Assembly: GCA_022072145.1 (NCBI GenBank)
Contig: JAJVIG010000022.1
Location: 27,867 to 91,866, forward strand
Source: Pseudomonadales bacterium
GTDB lineage: Bacteria; Pseudomonadota; Gammaproteobacteria; Pseudomonadales; UBA5518
Length of the DNA: 64,000 bases
Reading direction: 5' to 3'
How positions within the stretch are numbered: the first letter of the stretch is position 1; each line of letters begins with the position of its first letter. Position numbers and translations under genes: made by a program. Positions 24,501 through 33,853 of this stretch are shown here, piece after piece. Under the pieces are notes generated by a model. It saw only the letters and a program-made list of their open reading frames with translations, did no database searches and was not told the DNA's origin.

Positions 24501-25730
24501 ATGAAGCGGAGTCTGGTGGTCGCGTTGTGCATGCTGGTGTCGATGACGTGCGCGCGGGCGCAACCGTCGGCCTCGCCGGCGGATTTCCGCCTTGCGGCCA
24601 CCTGTCCGCCTGGGTTCGAACTGAGCGCCGCCGGCGGCTGCCTGCTGCGTACGCTGTACCAGTTCTACGATTCGCTGCAGGAGCGCGGCGTGGGCGGGCT
24701 GCGCACGGCGTTGCCGGCACAGCGTGACGGCTTCACGCCGCAGCAGATCGACCTCGGCCGTTACCTGTTCTTCGATCCGCTGCTCTCGGCCGACGGCACG
24801 CTGTCGTGCGCCAGCTGCCATCATCCGCAGCTCGGCTGGAGCGATGGGCGTCCGCGCGCGCTCGGCATGGGCGGCGTCGACGTGGGGCGCGCCTCGCCGA
24901 CGGTATGGAACGTGGCCTTCCTGCACACCTTCTTCTGGGACGCGCGCGCGCACTCGCTCGAGGAGCAGGCGGCCGGCCCGCTGTACGCGGAGAAGGAAAT
25001 GGGCAACACGCCGGAGCAACTGGTCGCGTCGCTGAACGCGAACGCGGTGTACGCACGGCTGTTCCGCGAGGCGTTCCCGCGCGACGACGGGCACATCACC
25101 GCGACCCAGGTCCACACGGCGCTGGCCGCGTTCGAGAGTTCGCTGGTCTCGCTGAACAGCCGCTACGACCGCTATGCGCACGGTGACCATGCGGCGCTCT
25201 CGGCCAACGAGCTCGAGGGGCTGAACGTGTTCCGCTCCTTCGTCGCACGCTGCGCCGAGTGCCACACGCCGCCGCTGTTCACCAACCAGCAGGTCGCGGT
25301 GCTCGGCACGCCCGAACCCGAGGGCCGGCCGCTCGACGTGGGCGCCGAGAAGACCTTCGGCGAACCGCGCCTGAAGGGCGGCTTCAAGGTGCCGACGCTG
25401 CGCAACATCGCGAAGACCGCGCCGTACATGCATTCCGGTCGCTTCACGACGCTGCGCGAGGCGGTCGGGTTTTACACCAAGGGGCGGGGACACGCGATTC
25501 CGCCGGGGGTCGCGATGCAGCCGCACTGGCATATCTGGGAACCCGATCTGTCGGAGCAGGAACTCGATCGCCTGGTCGATTTCCTGCAGACGCTGACCGA
25601 CGAGACCTTCAGTCCGCCGATTCCGCCGCGGGTGCCGTCCGGACTCGAGCCGGTGGGCACCTCGCCGTTGCCGCCGGCCCTCGCCGGCGCTGCGGTGGCG
25701 CCATCCACGCACCAGGGAGAACTGCGATGA
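24501..25730 (+). CDS. Diheme cytochrome c peroxidase/MauG-family protein
   Basis: A 409-residue periplasmic protein with a Sec signal (about 1-20) and two haem c sites: CASCH (103-107, in LSCASCHHPQLGWSDGR) and CAECH (251-255). FWDARAHSLEEQAAGPL and the KVPTLRNIAKTAPYMHSGR segment are standard for the bacterial CCP/MauG family. Members either reduce hydrogen peroxide or oxidise a protein or small-molecule substrate. Residues 30-70 form an unusual N-terminal extension with two cysteines (ATCPPGFELSAAGGCLLRTL), which may hold a disulfide. A proline-rich tail follows the second domain. It overlaps the next gene by ATGA and clearly belongs to the three-gene operon. Confidence 0.92.
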   Translation: MKRSLVVALCMLVSMTCARAQPSASPADFRLAATCPPGFELSAAGGCLLRTLYQFYDSLQERGVGGLRTALPAQRDGFTPQQIDLGRYLFFDPLLSADGTLSCASCHHPQLGWSDGRPRALGMGGVDVGRASPTVWNVAFLHTFFWDARAHSLEEQAAGPLYAEKEMGNTPEQLVASLNANAVYARLFREAFPRDDGHITATQVHTALAAFESSLVSLNSRYDRYAHGDHAALSANELEGLNVFRSFVARCAECHTPPLFTNQQVAVLGTPEPEGRPLDVGAEKTFGEPRLKGGFKVPTLRNIAKTAPYMHSGRFTTLREAVGFYTKGRGHAIPPGVAMQPHWHIWEPDLSEQELDRLVDFLQTLTDETFSPPIPPRVPSGLEPVGTSPLPPALAGAAVAPSTHQGELR

Positions 25731-27259
25731 CCAGGACCATCGTGCTTGCGTTCGTGTTCGCGCTGGCCGGTTTCGCCGCCGGCCACTGGTACACGAAGCA
25801 GGGGACGCCGGCGCGGGAGGCCGACGCGGCGCGTGTCGCGGCCAGCTACGAGGGAGGATTCCGCGCCGACCGCGAGTCCGCGGCTGCGGTGGGCGAGCGG
25901 CTCGCCAGCGGCAGCATCACGGCCGTCGCCGGCACTCCGGGCGAGCACGAGATCGTGGTCGCCGACGGCGAATCGATTCAGGAGGCCGTCAAGCGCGCGG
26001 CTCCTGGCACCGTGATCCGCGTGCGGCCCGGCACGTATCACGAGACCGTCTACATCGACAAGGACGCCATCCGCCTGGTCGGTGTGATCGAGCAGGGGCG
26101 CCGCCCGGTGCTCGACGGCCACGGCAAGCTCAACGACGCGGTGCTCTATTCGGGCAACGGCATCGTCGTCGAGAACTTCACGATCACGAGGTACAAGGGC
26201 AACGGCATCATGGGCCAGGCCGGCAACAACTTCGAGATCCGCAACAACCTGATCATCGACACCGGCGTCTACGGCATCTTCCCGCAGCTCGGCAAGAACG
26301 GCATCGTCGAGCACAACGTGCTCAGCGGAATCGAGGACGCCGCGATCTACATCGGCATGAGCGACAACATCCACGTCGCGCACAACGTGGTGTTCGAGAA
26401 CGTCGCGGGGATCGAGATCGAGAACAGCCGGCACGCGATCGTCGAGAACAACCACGTCTACGACAACACCGGCGGCATCCTCGCGTTCATCACGCCGGGG
26501 CTGCCGATCAAGACCACTTCCGACGTGATCATCCGCAACAACTTCGTGATGCGCAACAACCACCCGAACTTCGGCGCCCCGGGCTCGATCGTGGCGGGGA
26601 TCCCGGCCGGCACCGGCATCCTCGTGATGGCGGCCGACGACGTCGTGATCGAGGACAACATCGTCTCCGACCACAAGACCGCCGGCATCCTGATCGTCGA
26701 CCACACCAACGCCGCGAACCTCACCGTCGATCCGGAGTCCGACCCCAATCCCGATCGCGTCGCGATCCTCGACAACGTCATGTTCCGCAACGGCTACGAC
26801 ACCATTCCCGAGGTCAAGGCGCTGATGCTGTCCGGCCTGCAGCGCGGCGAGCCCGATATCGTGCGCGTCGGCCCCGGCGCCGGCAGCTGCATCCTGAACC
26901 GTGCGCGCTACGTCACGGTCGGGCTCGACGACTTCGGTGTCTGCGGCTTCGGCAACACCGACGCGACCGTGACGTATCTGCTGCCGCCGGTGCCACCGCG
27001 CGTGATCGAGCCCGGCGAGCGCGGCAAGATCGCGTACCTGGGCATCTGCAGCGGTTGCCACATCTACGGCGGCCGCATGGTCGGCCCGCCGGTGCAGGCG
27101 ATCCAGGCGCTCTACATGGACGACCCGCAGGCGCTCGCCGACTACATCGCCAATCCCGTCAGGAAGCGCGACGACTACCCCGAGATGCCGCCCCAGGACT
27201 ACCTCGACCCCGAGACGCGGCTGGCGGTGGCGAAGTACATGCTCGAGGTGCGCAACTGA
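25727..27259 (+). CDS. Parallel beta-helix protein fused to a cytochrome c domain
   Basis: A 510-residue exported protein. Residues 1-22 form a signal or anchor. Residues about 80-400 are a right-handed parallel beta-helix of the NosD/pectate-lyase type: DGESIQEAVKRAAPGTVIRV starts it, and rungs such as NGIVVENFTITR, NFEIRNNLIIDTG, GIVEHNVLSG and DVVIEDNIVSDH follow. The last 71 residues are a small cytochrome c domain with CSGCH (441-445) and a likely methionine ligand in DYPEMPPQDY (Met487). Helices of this kind usually bind or cut polysaccharides, and the haem domain ties it to the two cytochromes encoded just upstream. It could be an oxidative carbohydrate enzyme or a copper or haem chaperone. 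The catalytic role is unknown. Confidence 0.88.
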   Translation: MTRTIVLAFVFALAGFAAGHWYTKQGTPAREADAARVAASYEGGFRADRESAAAVGERLASGSITAVAGTPGEHEIVVADGESIQEAVKRAAPGTVIRVRPGTYHETVYIDKDAIRLVGVIEQGRRPVLDGHGKLNDAVLYSGNGIVVENFTITRYKGNGIMGQAGNNFEIRNNLIIDTGVYGIFPQLGKNGIVEHNVLSGIEDAAIYIGMSDNIHVAHNVVFENVAGIEIENSRHAIVENNHVYDNTGGILAFITPGLPIKTTSDVIIRNNFVMRNNHPNFGAPGSIVAGIPAGTGILVMAADDVVIEDNIVSDHKTAGILIVDHTNAANLTVDPESDPNPDRVAILDNVMFRNGYDTIPEVKALMLSGLQRGEPDIVRVGPGAGSCILNRARYVTVGLDDFGVCGFGNTDATVTYLLPPVPPRVIEPGERGKIAYLGICSGCHIYGGRMVGPPVQAIQALYMDDPQALADYIANPVRKRDDYPEMPPQDYLDPETRLAVAKYMLEVRN

Positions 27260-27337
27260 GGCCGGTGTTGCCGCTCACCGGGCATGCGACTACCCTTCGC
27301 GGCAGCAAACGACGACGCGAACGGGAAGGGCGAAGGG

Positions 27338-28813
27338 ATGGACCGCGGAACACACGGGCGACTGGGGCGACGTGCGGCACGGTTGGCCGCGACGGTGCTG
27401 ATGCCGGCGCTGGCGCTGGTGTCGTGCGCCGGGGAACCGCGCCGCGATGCGGCGGCTCGCGGTCCCGAGGCGCTGTATGCCGGGCTCGAGGCGACGCTGG
27501 CAGGCTACCGCGAGGGATTGCAGCGCCTGCGCGAAGGCGATGTCGACGGTGGGCGCGAGCGCATGGAGCGCGCCAGCGCCGCACTGGCCGCGGGCGGCAA
27601 CGCCTGCGTGAGCACGCCCGGCTGCGAACCGCAGCGCTTCATGGCGGCCTACGGCAACCTGCTGTCGCTGCGCAGTTCGGTGCTGACCGGCGACGCCGAG
27701 GGCTTCGCCGGCGTGTCGCCGGGCCTGCAGGGCGAGGCGCGCATGCTGAGCGACGACGTCCCCGAAGCGGCGCGCAGCGTGAACCTGCTGCACGGGCACG
27801 ACCTCGCGAAGGTGATCCGCGTCAACGGCCCGGTCAAGGCCGCGCTGCACGACTGGCTCACGTGGATGCGACCGAATCTGGTCGACGCGTGGGAGAACTA
27901 CGCGTACCTGCGCCACCAGATGTGGCCGGCCTACGAGAAGGCGGGGCTGCCCGAGGCGCTGCTGTTCGGCATCCTGGCCAAGGAGTCCGGCGGCAAGGTG
28001 CACGCGGTATCGCCCGCGGGCGCGGCCGGCCCGCTGCAGTTCATGTACCACACCGGCCTGCGTTTCGGGCTGAACAATTCCAGCGGCTTCGACACCCGCT
28101 ACGACCCGGCCGCGGCGGCGCAGGCCAACGTTGCGTACCTGCAGGAGCAGTTCCGCCACCTGAACAACAATCTCGAGATGGCGCTCGCCGCGTACAACGG
28201 TGGCGAGGGCCGCATGCGCCGCCTCGCCGCGCAGTCGCGCGGGCGGAGCTTCTGGTCGGCCGGCGTCTTCACGCAGTTGCCGCGCGAGACCCGCGAGTAC
28301 GTGCCGTATGTGCTCGCGGCGGCGTGGCTGTTCCTGCATCCGGAGGACTACGGGCTGGAATTCCCAAGCGTCGACGGCTCCCCCGGAGAGGTGCGTCTTG
28401 CGCAGGCGATGACGCTCGGCGAGCTGACGATCTGCCTGGGGCAGGCGGGCAGCCGCGACGGCTGGTTCCGCACACTGCGCAACCTGAACCCGCGCGTGAA
28501 TCCGGAGCGGCGGCTGCCGGCCGGCGCGAGCGTGGCGCTGCCGGCGCGGCTGGTCCCGGTTTACCAGGCCCAGTGCGTGGACGGACGCATGGCCGAGCTC
28601 GCGGCACTGCTGCAGGACGCACGCCAGCCGGGCGGGGTCTCGAACGGTGGCGGGAAGCAGTACGTGGTGCGCAAGGGCGACACGCTGGCCAGCATCGCGC
28701 GCCGGCACGGTTGCGCGAGTCCGGAGGCGATCGCGCGCGCCAACAACATCCGCGCGCCGCGCTACACGATCCGTCCGTCGCAGGAGCTGCGGCTGCCCGA
28801 CTGCACGGGCTGA
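27338..28813 (+). CDS. Membrane-bound lytic transglycosylase, MltD-like lipoprotein
   Basis: A 491-residue murein-cleaving enzyme. A lipoprotein signal ends in LALVSC with Cys30 as the lipidated residue, so it sits on an outer-membrane leaflet facing the periplasm. The SLT goose-lysozyme-like domain has the catalytic glutamate Glu216 in GILAKESGGKV, then AVSPAGAAGPLQFM and LNNNLEMALAAYNGGEGRM. The C-terminus is one LysM peptidoglycan-binding module (QYVVRKGDTLASIARRHG). The domain order follows E. coli MltD, but an extra 150 or so residues of helical sequence separate the lipobox from the SLT domain. The 3' end overlaps the opposing aldolase gene by 52 bp. Confidence 0.9.
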   Translation: MDRGTHGRLGRRAARLAATVLMPALALVSCAGEPRRDAAARGPEALYAGLEATLAGYREGLQRLREGDVDGGRERMERASAALAAGGNACVSTPGCEPQRFMAAYGNLLSLRSSVLTGDAEGFAGVSPGLQGEARMLSDDVPEAARSVNLLHGHDLAKVIRVNGPVKAALHDWLTWMRPNLVDAWENYAYLRHQMWPAYEKAGLPEALLFGILAKESGGKVHAVSPAGAAGPLQFMYHTGLRFGLNNSSGFDTRYDPAAAAQANVAYLQEQFRHLNNNLEMALAAYNGGEGRMRRLAAQSRGRSFWSAGVFTQLPRETREYVPYVLAAAWLFLHPEDYGLEFPSVDGSPGEVRLAQAMTLGELTICLGQAGSRDGWFRTLRNLNPRVNPERRLPAGASVALPARLVPVYQAQCVDGRMAELAALLQDARQPGGVSNGGGKQYVVRKGDTLASIARRHGCASPEAIARANNIRAPRYTIRPSQELRLPDCTG

Positions 28814-29457
28814 TCGCCGCGGCCGGGTCCGTAGTCCGCGAAACGCGCGACCACCGCCGCCATCTGCGCGGCGTCGAGCAGCCGCGGTTCGCCGGCCGCC
28901 AGCGCGGCGACGTACTGCGCCGCCAGTTCCTCGACCTCGATCGCCAGCGCGAGCGCCGCCTCCGGCGTGGCGCCCAGCGCGAGCTGCCCGTGGTTGGCGA
29001 GCAGGCAGGCGCGCCGCCCCTCGAGCGCGCGCAGCGCGTGCGTGGCCAGTTCCGTGCTGCCGAACAGCGCATACGGGGCGCAGCGTATCGACTCCCCGCC
29101 GGCGACCGCGACCATGTAGTGAAAGGCCGGGATTGCGCGCCCGCAGCAGGCGAGCGCGGTCGCGTGGCGCGAGTGGCAGTGCACGATCGCCAGTGCGTCG
29201 GGGTGCTCGCGGTAGATCGCCGCGTGCATCGGCCATTCGCTGGAGGGTCGCAGGGTGCCCTCGAGCACGCGCCCCTGCAGGTCCAGCGTGACGGTGTCGG
29301 TCGCCTGCATCACCTGCGGTTCGATCCCGCTCGGCGTGATCCACATCCCCGCGGCGCAGCGCATGGAGGCGTTGCCGGCGCTGCCGCGCGACAGCCCAGC
29401 GTCCGCCGCGCGCCGCATGCAATCGAGCAGCCGTGTTCCCGCCGCAGACCGTTCCAT
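28762..29457 (-). CDS. Class II aldolase/adducin-family protein
   Basis: A 231-residue zinc aldolase-fold protein like L-fuculose-1-phosphate aldolase. The active-site residues are conserved at almost the same numbers: Glu74 (SSEWPMH), His93 and His95 (IVHCHSRHA) and His156 (LLANHGQLALG) for zinc and catalysis. GLSRGSAGNASMR is the phosphate-binding loop. Related enzymes act on fuculose-, rhamnulose- or ribulose-phosphates or on methylthioribulose-phosphate, and the substrate is unknown. GGAGG lies in front of the ATG at 29457. The gene is divergent from the TonB receptor and convergent with mltD, whose last 52 bases it shares. Confidence 0.9.
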   Translation of the reverse strand: MERSAAGTRLLDCMRRAADAGLSRGSAGNASMRCAAGMWITPSGIEPQVMQATDTVTLDLQGRVLEGTLRPSSEWPMHAAIYREHPDALAIVHCHSRHATALACCGRAIPAFHYMVAVAGGESIRCAPYALFGSTELATHALRALEGRRACLLANHGQLALGATPEAALALAIEVEELAAQYVAALAAGEPRLLDAAQMAAVVARFADYGPGRGDQPVQSGSRSSCDGRIV

Positions 29458-29591
29458 CGTCGCGTTCCTCCGTTGCGTGCTGACCGCCCACGAGGGCGAT
29501 GCTACCATCATCACGTTGCGTTCCCCGCGAGCGTGACGTCCGGATCGAACCGTTCCCGTGACAATAATCGCCACCACAAGAGAGGGAAGAC

Positions 29592-32033
29592 ATGGACATC
29601 AGGGTTCGCCATCGTTCGACAGGCATAGTGCCGGGCGCGCTGCTGGCCGCGCCGGCGCTGCTGGGTCTCGCCGTCGCCGTTCCCGCGGCGGCACAGCCGA
29701 AGGCTTCGCGCATCGACCTCGAGGAGATCATCGTCACCGCGCAGCGGCGCGAGCAGCAGTCGCTCGACGTTCCGGTCGCGGTCGGCACCTTCACCAGCCG
29801 TGACATCGTGAACACCGGCGCGCTGACGCTGCAGCAGATCGACGACTTCATCCCCGGCTTCGAGGCCGATGGCGAGACCTTCACGCAGCAGAGCTACAAC
29901 GTGCGCGGGATCTCGAGCCCCAACATCTCCACCGGCGGCGATCCCTCGGTGGCGACGTTCTACGACGGGGTCTACCTGCCGCGCGCAGCGACCACGGTCG
30001 CCTTCGCCGACATGGAGCGCGTCGAGGTGCTGATGGGGCCGCAGGGAACGCTGTTCGGGCGCAACGCGGCGGTCGGTGTGATCAGCATGGTGCCGCGCGC
30101 GCCGACCGATGTCTTCGAGGGCTTCGTGAACCTGCGGGCGGGCAACTACGACCTGCTGCGCGTGGAAGGCATGGCGAACGTGCCGCTCGGGAACGATCTC
30201 GCGGTGCGCGTCAATGCGCTGTCGAACCGCCGCGACGGCATCGCCGACAACGTGGGCCCGTCGGCCGCGCAGGCGGGCGACCGCGACAACACGGCGCTGC
30301 GCATCGCGGCGGCGTGGCAAGCGGCGGACTCGACGCAGGTCTATCTCGCCTGGGACGGCGACCGCTTCGACCAGTCGCCGACGATGGCGATCGGCATCAG
30401 TCCGTACGGGTACGGGCGTGACCCCTTCGCCGGCAAGTACGAGAACGACGTGCGCCACGCCGAGGAAACGCGCGACATGTACGGCATCACGGGCAAGCTG
30501 CGGCACGAGTTCGACCAGCGCTGGAGCGCGCGGGCGACGCTCGCCTACCGCGAGTGGGAGACCACCAACCGCCAGGACGAGGACGGCACCGCCGACCCGA
30601 CGCGCTATTTCGACACCAACAACCGCGAGGACTCCGACATCTTCTATTCGGAGATCCAGTTCAACTTCGCCGACGAGCGCTTCGATGCCGTGTTCGGCGC
30701 CAACTATAGCCGCGAGAACACCTTCCAGAGCACCGACGCCAACGCGCTCGGCGAGTCGATCGCGCGCCTGGTCACGAACCAGCTGAACGGTGACCTGGGT
30801 CTGTCGCTCGACCACATCTGGAATCCGGCCGAGTTCGCCTCCGCGCTGAACCTGTTCGGCATTCCGGTCACGGGCGACGACATCGCCTCGACCGGCGACT
30901 TCTGGTACGACACCGTCGCCGGCGCGCTCGGCGAGCCGATGGTATTCGGCCCCTCGTTCCGTGGCCGCGAGTGGACCGAGGCGATCCAGAACGAGGGCGA
31001 GTTCACCAACCGGGGCATCTACGGCGACCTGGCATGGCATGCGACCGGGCGGCTCGACCTGATCGGCGGGCTGCGCTACAGCGAGGACGAGAAGGAGTTC
31101 TCGTGGCTTTACCCGCCGACCAGCTTCACGGGGCTGCGCGCCGGCGTGAGCAACCAGATCTTCGTGCCCGACGCACCGTTCGTCTCGGCCTACACGACGC
31201 CGCTGGTCGCGCGCGACAGCTGGAACGAGGTGACCGGCCGCGCGGTGGCTCAGTACGCGTTGAGCGACGATTTCATGGCCTACCTCAGCTATTCCACCGG
31301 CTACAAGTCGGGTGGCTTCGACTCGCTGCAGATCGGCACCGCGGTCGCGCCGCTGGAGCCGGAGGAGTCGGAAATGATCGAACTCGGCCTGAAGGGCGAC
31401 CTGTTCACGGGCCGGCTGCGGGTGCAGTTCGCACTGTTCGAGCTCGAGGTCGACGGTCGCCAGACCTCGGTCGAGTCGCGTCGGCCCGGTGACGCGAACG
31501 CGATCCCGACCGTGATCAACGTCGACAACCGCAACCGCGGCTTCGAGATCACGCTCGACTGGCTGGTCACCGACACGCTGCGCCTCGGCGCGCTGACCAC
31601 GGTGCGCGAGGACGAAACGAGTTCGGCGAGCTTCTACGACGCCGACGCACAACTCACCGACCTCAACGATTCGGGCGATACCGCCACGAACTACACGCTG
31701 AAGCTCGACTGGGCGCCGGTGATACCGCTCGGCGAGTTGCTGGTGCACGTGGACTACGTGTTCGCCGAGAACACGGTGGACCCGGACGATCCGAACTTCT
31801 TCCCGGAACTGCGCGGCCTGCCGCACTACCTCGACGACTCCAAGCTGCTGAACGCGCGTGTCTCGTGGATCAGCGAGGACGCGCACTACGAGGTCGCGCT
31901 GTGGGGGCAGAACCTGCTCGATCGCGAACTGATCTCGGGGGTGCGCTCGATCACGCGCTCGGTCTTCGGCACCACCCACGTAGGCATACTCGACCCGCTC
32001 ACCTGGGGCGTCGAGGCGCGCTACAGCTGGTAG
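29592..32033 (+). CDS. TonB-dependent outer-membrane receptor
   Basis: An 813-residue receptor for energised uptake across the outer membrane. It has a Sec signal (residues 1-35 or so, ending AAAQ), a TonB box (EEIIVTAQRR, 44-53), a plug domain with the usual YNVRGISSPN and MERVEVLMGPQGTLFGRNAA, and a beta-barrel that ends in an aromatic residue (GVEARYSW). The sequence type (FMAYLSYSTGYKSGGFDS, SEMIELGLKGDLF) belongs to the large group found in sphingomonads and oligotrophic gammaproteobacteria, often for non-siderophore substrates. It ends 7 nt before aceK on the same strand, which is an unusual neighbour. Confidence 0.92.
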   Translation: MDIRVRHRSTGIVPGALLAAPALLGLAVAVPAAAQPKASRIDLEEIIVTAQRREQQSLDVPVAVGTFTSRDIVNTGALTLQQIDDFIPGFEADGETFTQQSYNVRGISSPNISTGGDPSVATFYDGVYLPRAATTVAFADMERVEVLMGPQGTLFGRNAAVGVISMVPRAPTDVFEGFVNLRAGNYDLLRVEGMANVPLGNDLAVRVNALSNRRDGIADNVGPSAAQAGDRDNTALRIAAAWQAADSTQVYLAWDGDRFDQSPTMAIGISPYGYGRDPFAGKYENDVRHAEETRDMYGITGKLRHEFDQRWSARATLAYREWETTNRQDEDGTADPTRYFDTNNREDSDIFYSEIQFNFADERFDAVFGANYSRENTFQSTDANALGESIARLVTNQLNGDLGLSLDHIWNPAEFASALNLFGIPVTGDDIASTGDFWYDTVAGALGEPMVFGPSFRGREWTEAIQNEGEFTNRGIYGDLAWHATGRLDLIGGLRYSEDEKEFSWLYPPTSFTGLRAGVSNQIFVPDAPFVSAYTTPLVARDSWNEVTGRAVAQYALSDDFMAYLSYSTGYKSGGFDSLQIGTAVAPLEPEESEMIELGLKGDLFTGRLRVQFALFELEVDGRQTSVESRRPGDANAIPTVINVDNRNRGFEITLDWLVTDTLRLGALTTVREDETSSASFYDADAQLTDLNDSGDTATNYTLKLDWAPVIPLGELLVHVDYVFAENTVDPDDPNFFPELRGLPHYLDDSKLLNARVSWISEDAHYEVALWGQNLLDRELISGVRSITRSVFGTTHVGILDPLTWGVEARYSW

Positions 32034-32040
32034 GGCGCCG

Positions 32041-33849
32041 ATGGACAGGGAGCAGAGCAGCAAGCTCTCGGCGCCGGCGCGCCGCGTGGCGCGCACCATA
32101 CTGAACGGCTTCGAGTCGTACTTCGCCGAGTACCAGAACATCACGCTGGGCGCGAAGCGGCGCTTCGAGACCGCCAACTGGCGCGGGGTTCACGAGGCGA
32201 GCACCGAGCGCATCGACCTCTACAAGAGCATGGTCGGGCGGGTCGCGCGGCTGGTGCGCGAGGTTACCAGCCGCGACCTCGCGGACCTGGACCTGTGGCA
32301 CGACGCGCGCGAGGCCTACGCGCAGCTGGTCGCCAGCCACGCGAACTACGAGATCGCGGAGACCTTCTTCAACAGCATCTACTGCCGCATCCACGAGCAC
32401 TTTCCGATCCACGACCGCTACACCTTCGTCACCTCCTCGCAGCCGACCGATTCGCGCCCGCTGCCCGACTACAGCATCTACGTGCGCTACGACCTGCGCG
32501 ACGGGCTGGTGGAACTGGTCTCGCGCGTGCTCGACGATTTCGCCTTCACCGTGCCGTGGGAGGACAAGCGCCGCGACGTGCGCCACATCGTCGATCGCCT
32601 CGAGGGCGAGCTGCTGCCGGGGCTGGACTGCCCGCTGCGCGACCTGCGCGTCGAGATGCTCGAGTCGGTGTTCTACCGCAACAAGGCCGCCTACATCGTC
32701 GGGCGCGCCAGCCATCGTGAAGGCGTGATCCCGCTGATCCTGCCGTGCCTGAACAACGAGCGCGGCGGCATCTACGTCGATACCGTGATCCACGACCAGG
32801 ACGGCGCGAGCATCGTGTTCAGCTTCACGCGCTCGTACTTCATGGTCGACGCGCCGATCCCGTCGCGCTACGTGCGTTTCCTCGGCTCGTTGATGCCGCA
32901 CAAGACCTCGGCCGAGCTGTACAACTCGATCGGCTTCAACAAGCACGGCAAGACCGAGTTCTACCGCGACATCATCGGGCACATGCGCGGGAGCGACGAC
33001 CTCTACGCGATCGCCCCCGGCATCCGCGGCATGGTGATGACGGTGTTCACGCTGCCGTCCTACGGCGTGGTGTTCAAGGTCATCAAGGACCGTTTCGATC
33101 CGCCGAAACAGGTCACCGAGGAGATCGTGCGCGAGAAGTACCGCTTCGTCTCGCGCGCCGATCGCGCCGGCCGCATGGCCGACACGCAGGAGTACAAGAA
33201 CTTCCTGTTCTACCGCAACCGCTTCGCCCCCGAGCTGATCGAGGAACTGCTGCGGGTCGCGCCGTCGAAGGTGTGGATGGACGACAAGTGGATCATGATC
33301 CGCCACCTCTACGTCGAGCGCCGCATGGTGCCGCTGAACCTGTTCCTGCGCGACGCCGGCGACGCCGAGATCTTCGACGCGATGGACGAGTACGGCAACG
33401 CGATCAAGCAGATGGCGGCGGCGAACATCTTCCCGGGCGACATGCTGCTGAAGAACTTCGGCGTGACGCGCCACGGCCGGGTGGTGTTCTACGACTACGA
33501 CGAGATCTGCGCGCTGACCGACTGCCGCTTCCGCAGGATCCCCGAACCGCGTGACGAGGCCGACGAGCTGGCGGCGGGCCCGTGGTACACGGTGGCCGAG
33601 AACGACGTGTTCCCGGAGGAGTTCCGGCTGTTCTTCTCGGGCAATCCGCGCGCCAGGGCCGCCTTCGAGGCGCAGCACGCGGACCTCTACGACTACCGCT
33701 ACTGGCAACGGCTGCAGGACGCGATCGGCGCCGGCTACATCTTCGATACCTTCCCGTACCGTCGCCGCGCGCGCTTCGACCGCGGCGAGGCCGATACCGC
33801 CTTCACCTACGACATGGCGATCCGCGCCGGCGACATTCCCGCACCGTAG
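32041..33849 (+). CDS. aceK: Isocitrate dehydrogenase kinase/phosphatase
   Basis: A 602-residue bifunctional enzyme that phosphorylates isocitrate dehydrogenase to switch carbon into the glyoxylate bypass, and reverses this. It is slightly longer than the E. coli protein (578). The nucleotide loop YAIAPGIRGMVMTVFTLPSY is characteristic. Other family marks are YQNITLGAKRRFE near the N-terminus, KTSAELYNSIGFNKHGKTEF, LKNFGVTRHGRVVFYDYDEI (kinase catalytic core) and PEEFRLFFSG. It lies 7 nt behind the TonB receptor and converges on malate synthase G with a 4-nt gap. Isocitrate lyase is nearby but not in the same transcript, unlike the aceBAK operon. Confidence 0.96.
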   Translation: MDREQSSKLSAPARRVARTILNGFESYFAEYQNITLGAKRRFETANWRGVHEASTERIDLYKSMVGRVARLVREVTSRDLADLDLWHDAREAYAQLVASHANYEIAETFFNSIYCRIHEHFPIHDRYTFVTSSQPTDSRPLPDYSIYVRYDLRDGLVELVSRVLDDFAFTVPWEDKRRDVRHIVDRLEGELLPGLDCPLRDLRVEMLESVFYRNKAAYIVGRASHREGVIPLILPCLNNERGGIYVDTVIHDQDGASIVFSFTRSYFMVDAPIPSRYVRFLGSLMPHKTSAELYNSIGFNKHGKTEFYRDIIGHMRGSDDLYAIAPGIRGMVMTVFTLPSYGVVFKVIKDRFDPPKQVTEEIVREKYRFVSRADRAGRMADTQEYKNFLFYRNRFAPELIEELLRVAPSKVWMDDKWIMIRHLYVERRMVPLNLFLRDAGDAEIFDAMDEYGNAIKQMAAANIFPGDMLLKNFGVTRHGRVVFYDYDEICALTDCRFRRIPEPRDEADELAAGPWYTVAENDVFPEEFRLFFSGNPRARAAFEAQHADLYDYRYWQRLQDAIGAGYIFDTFPYRRRARFDRGEADTAFTYDMAIRAGDIPAP

Positions 33850-33853
33850 GTGC

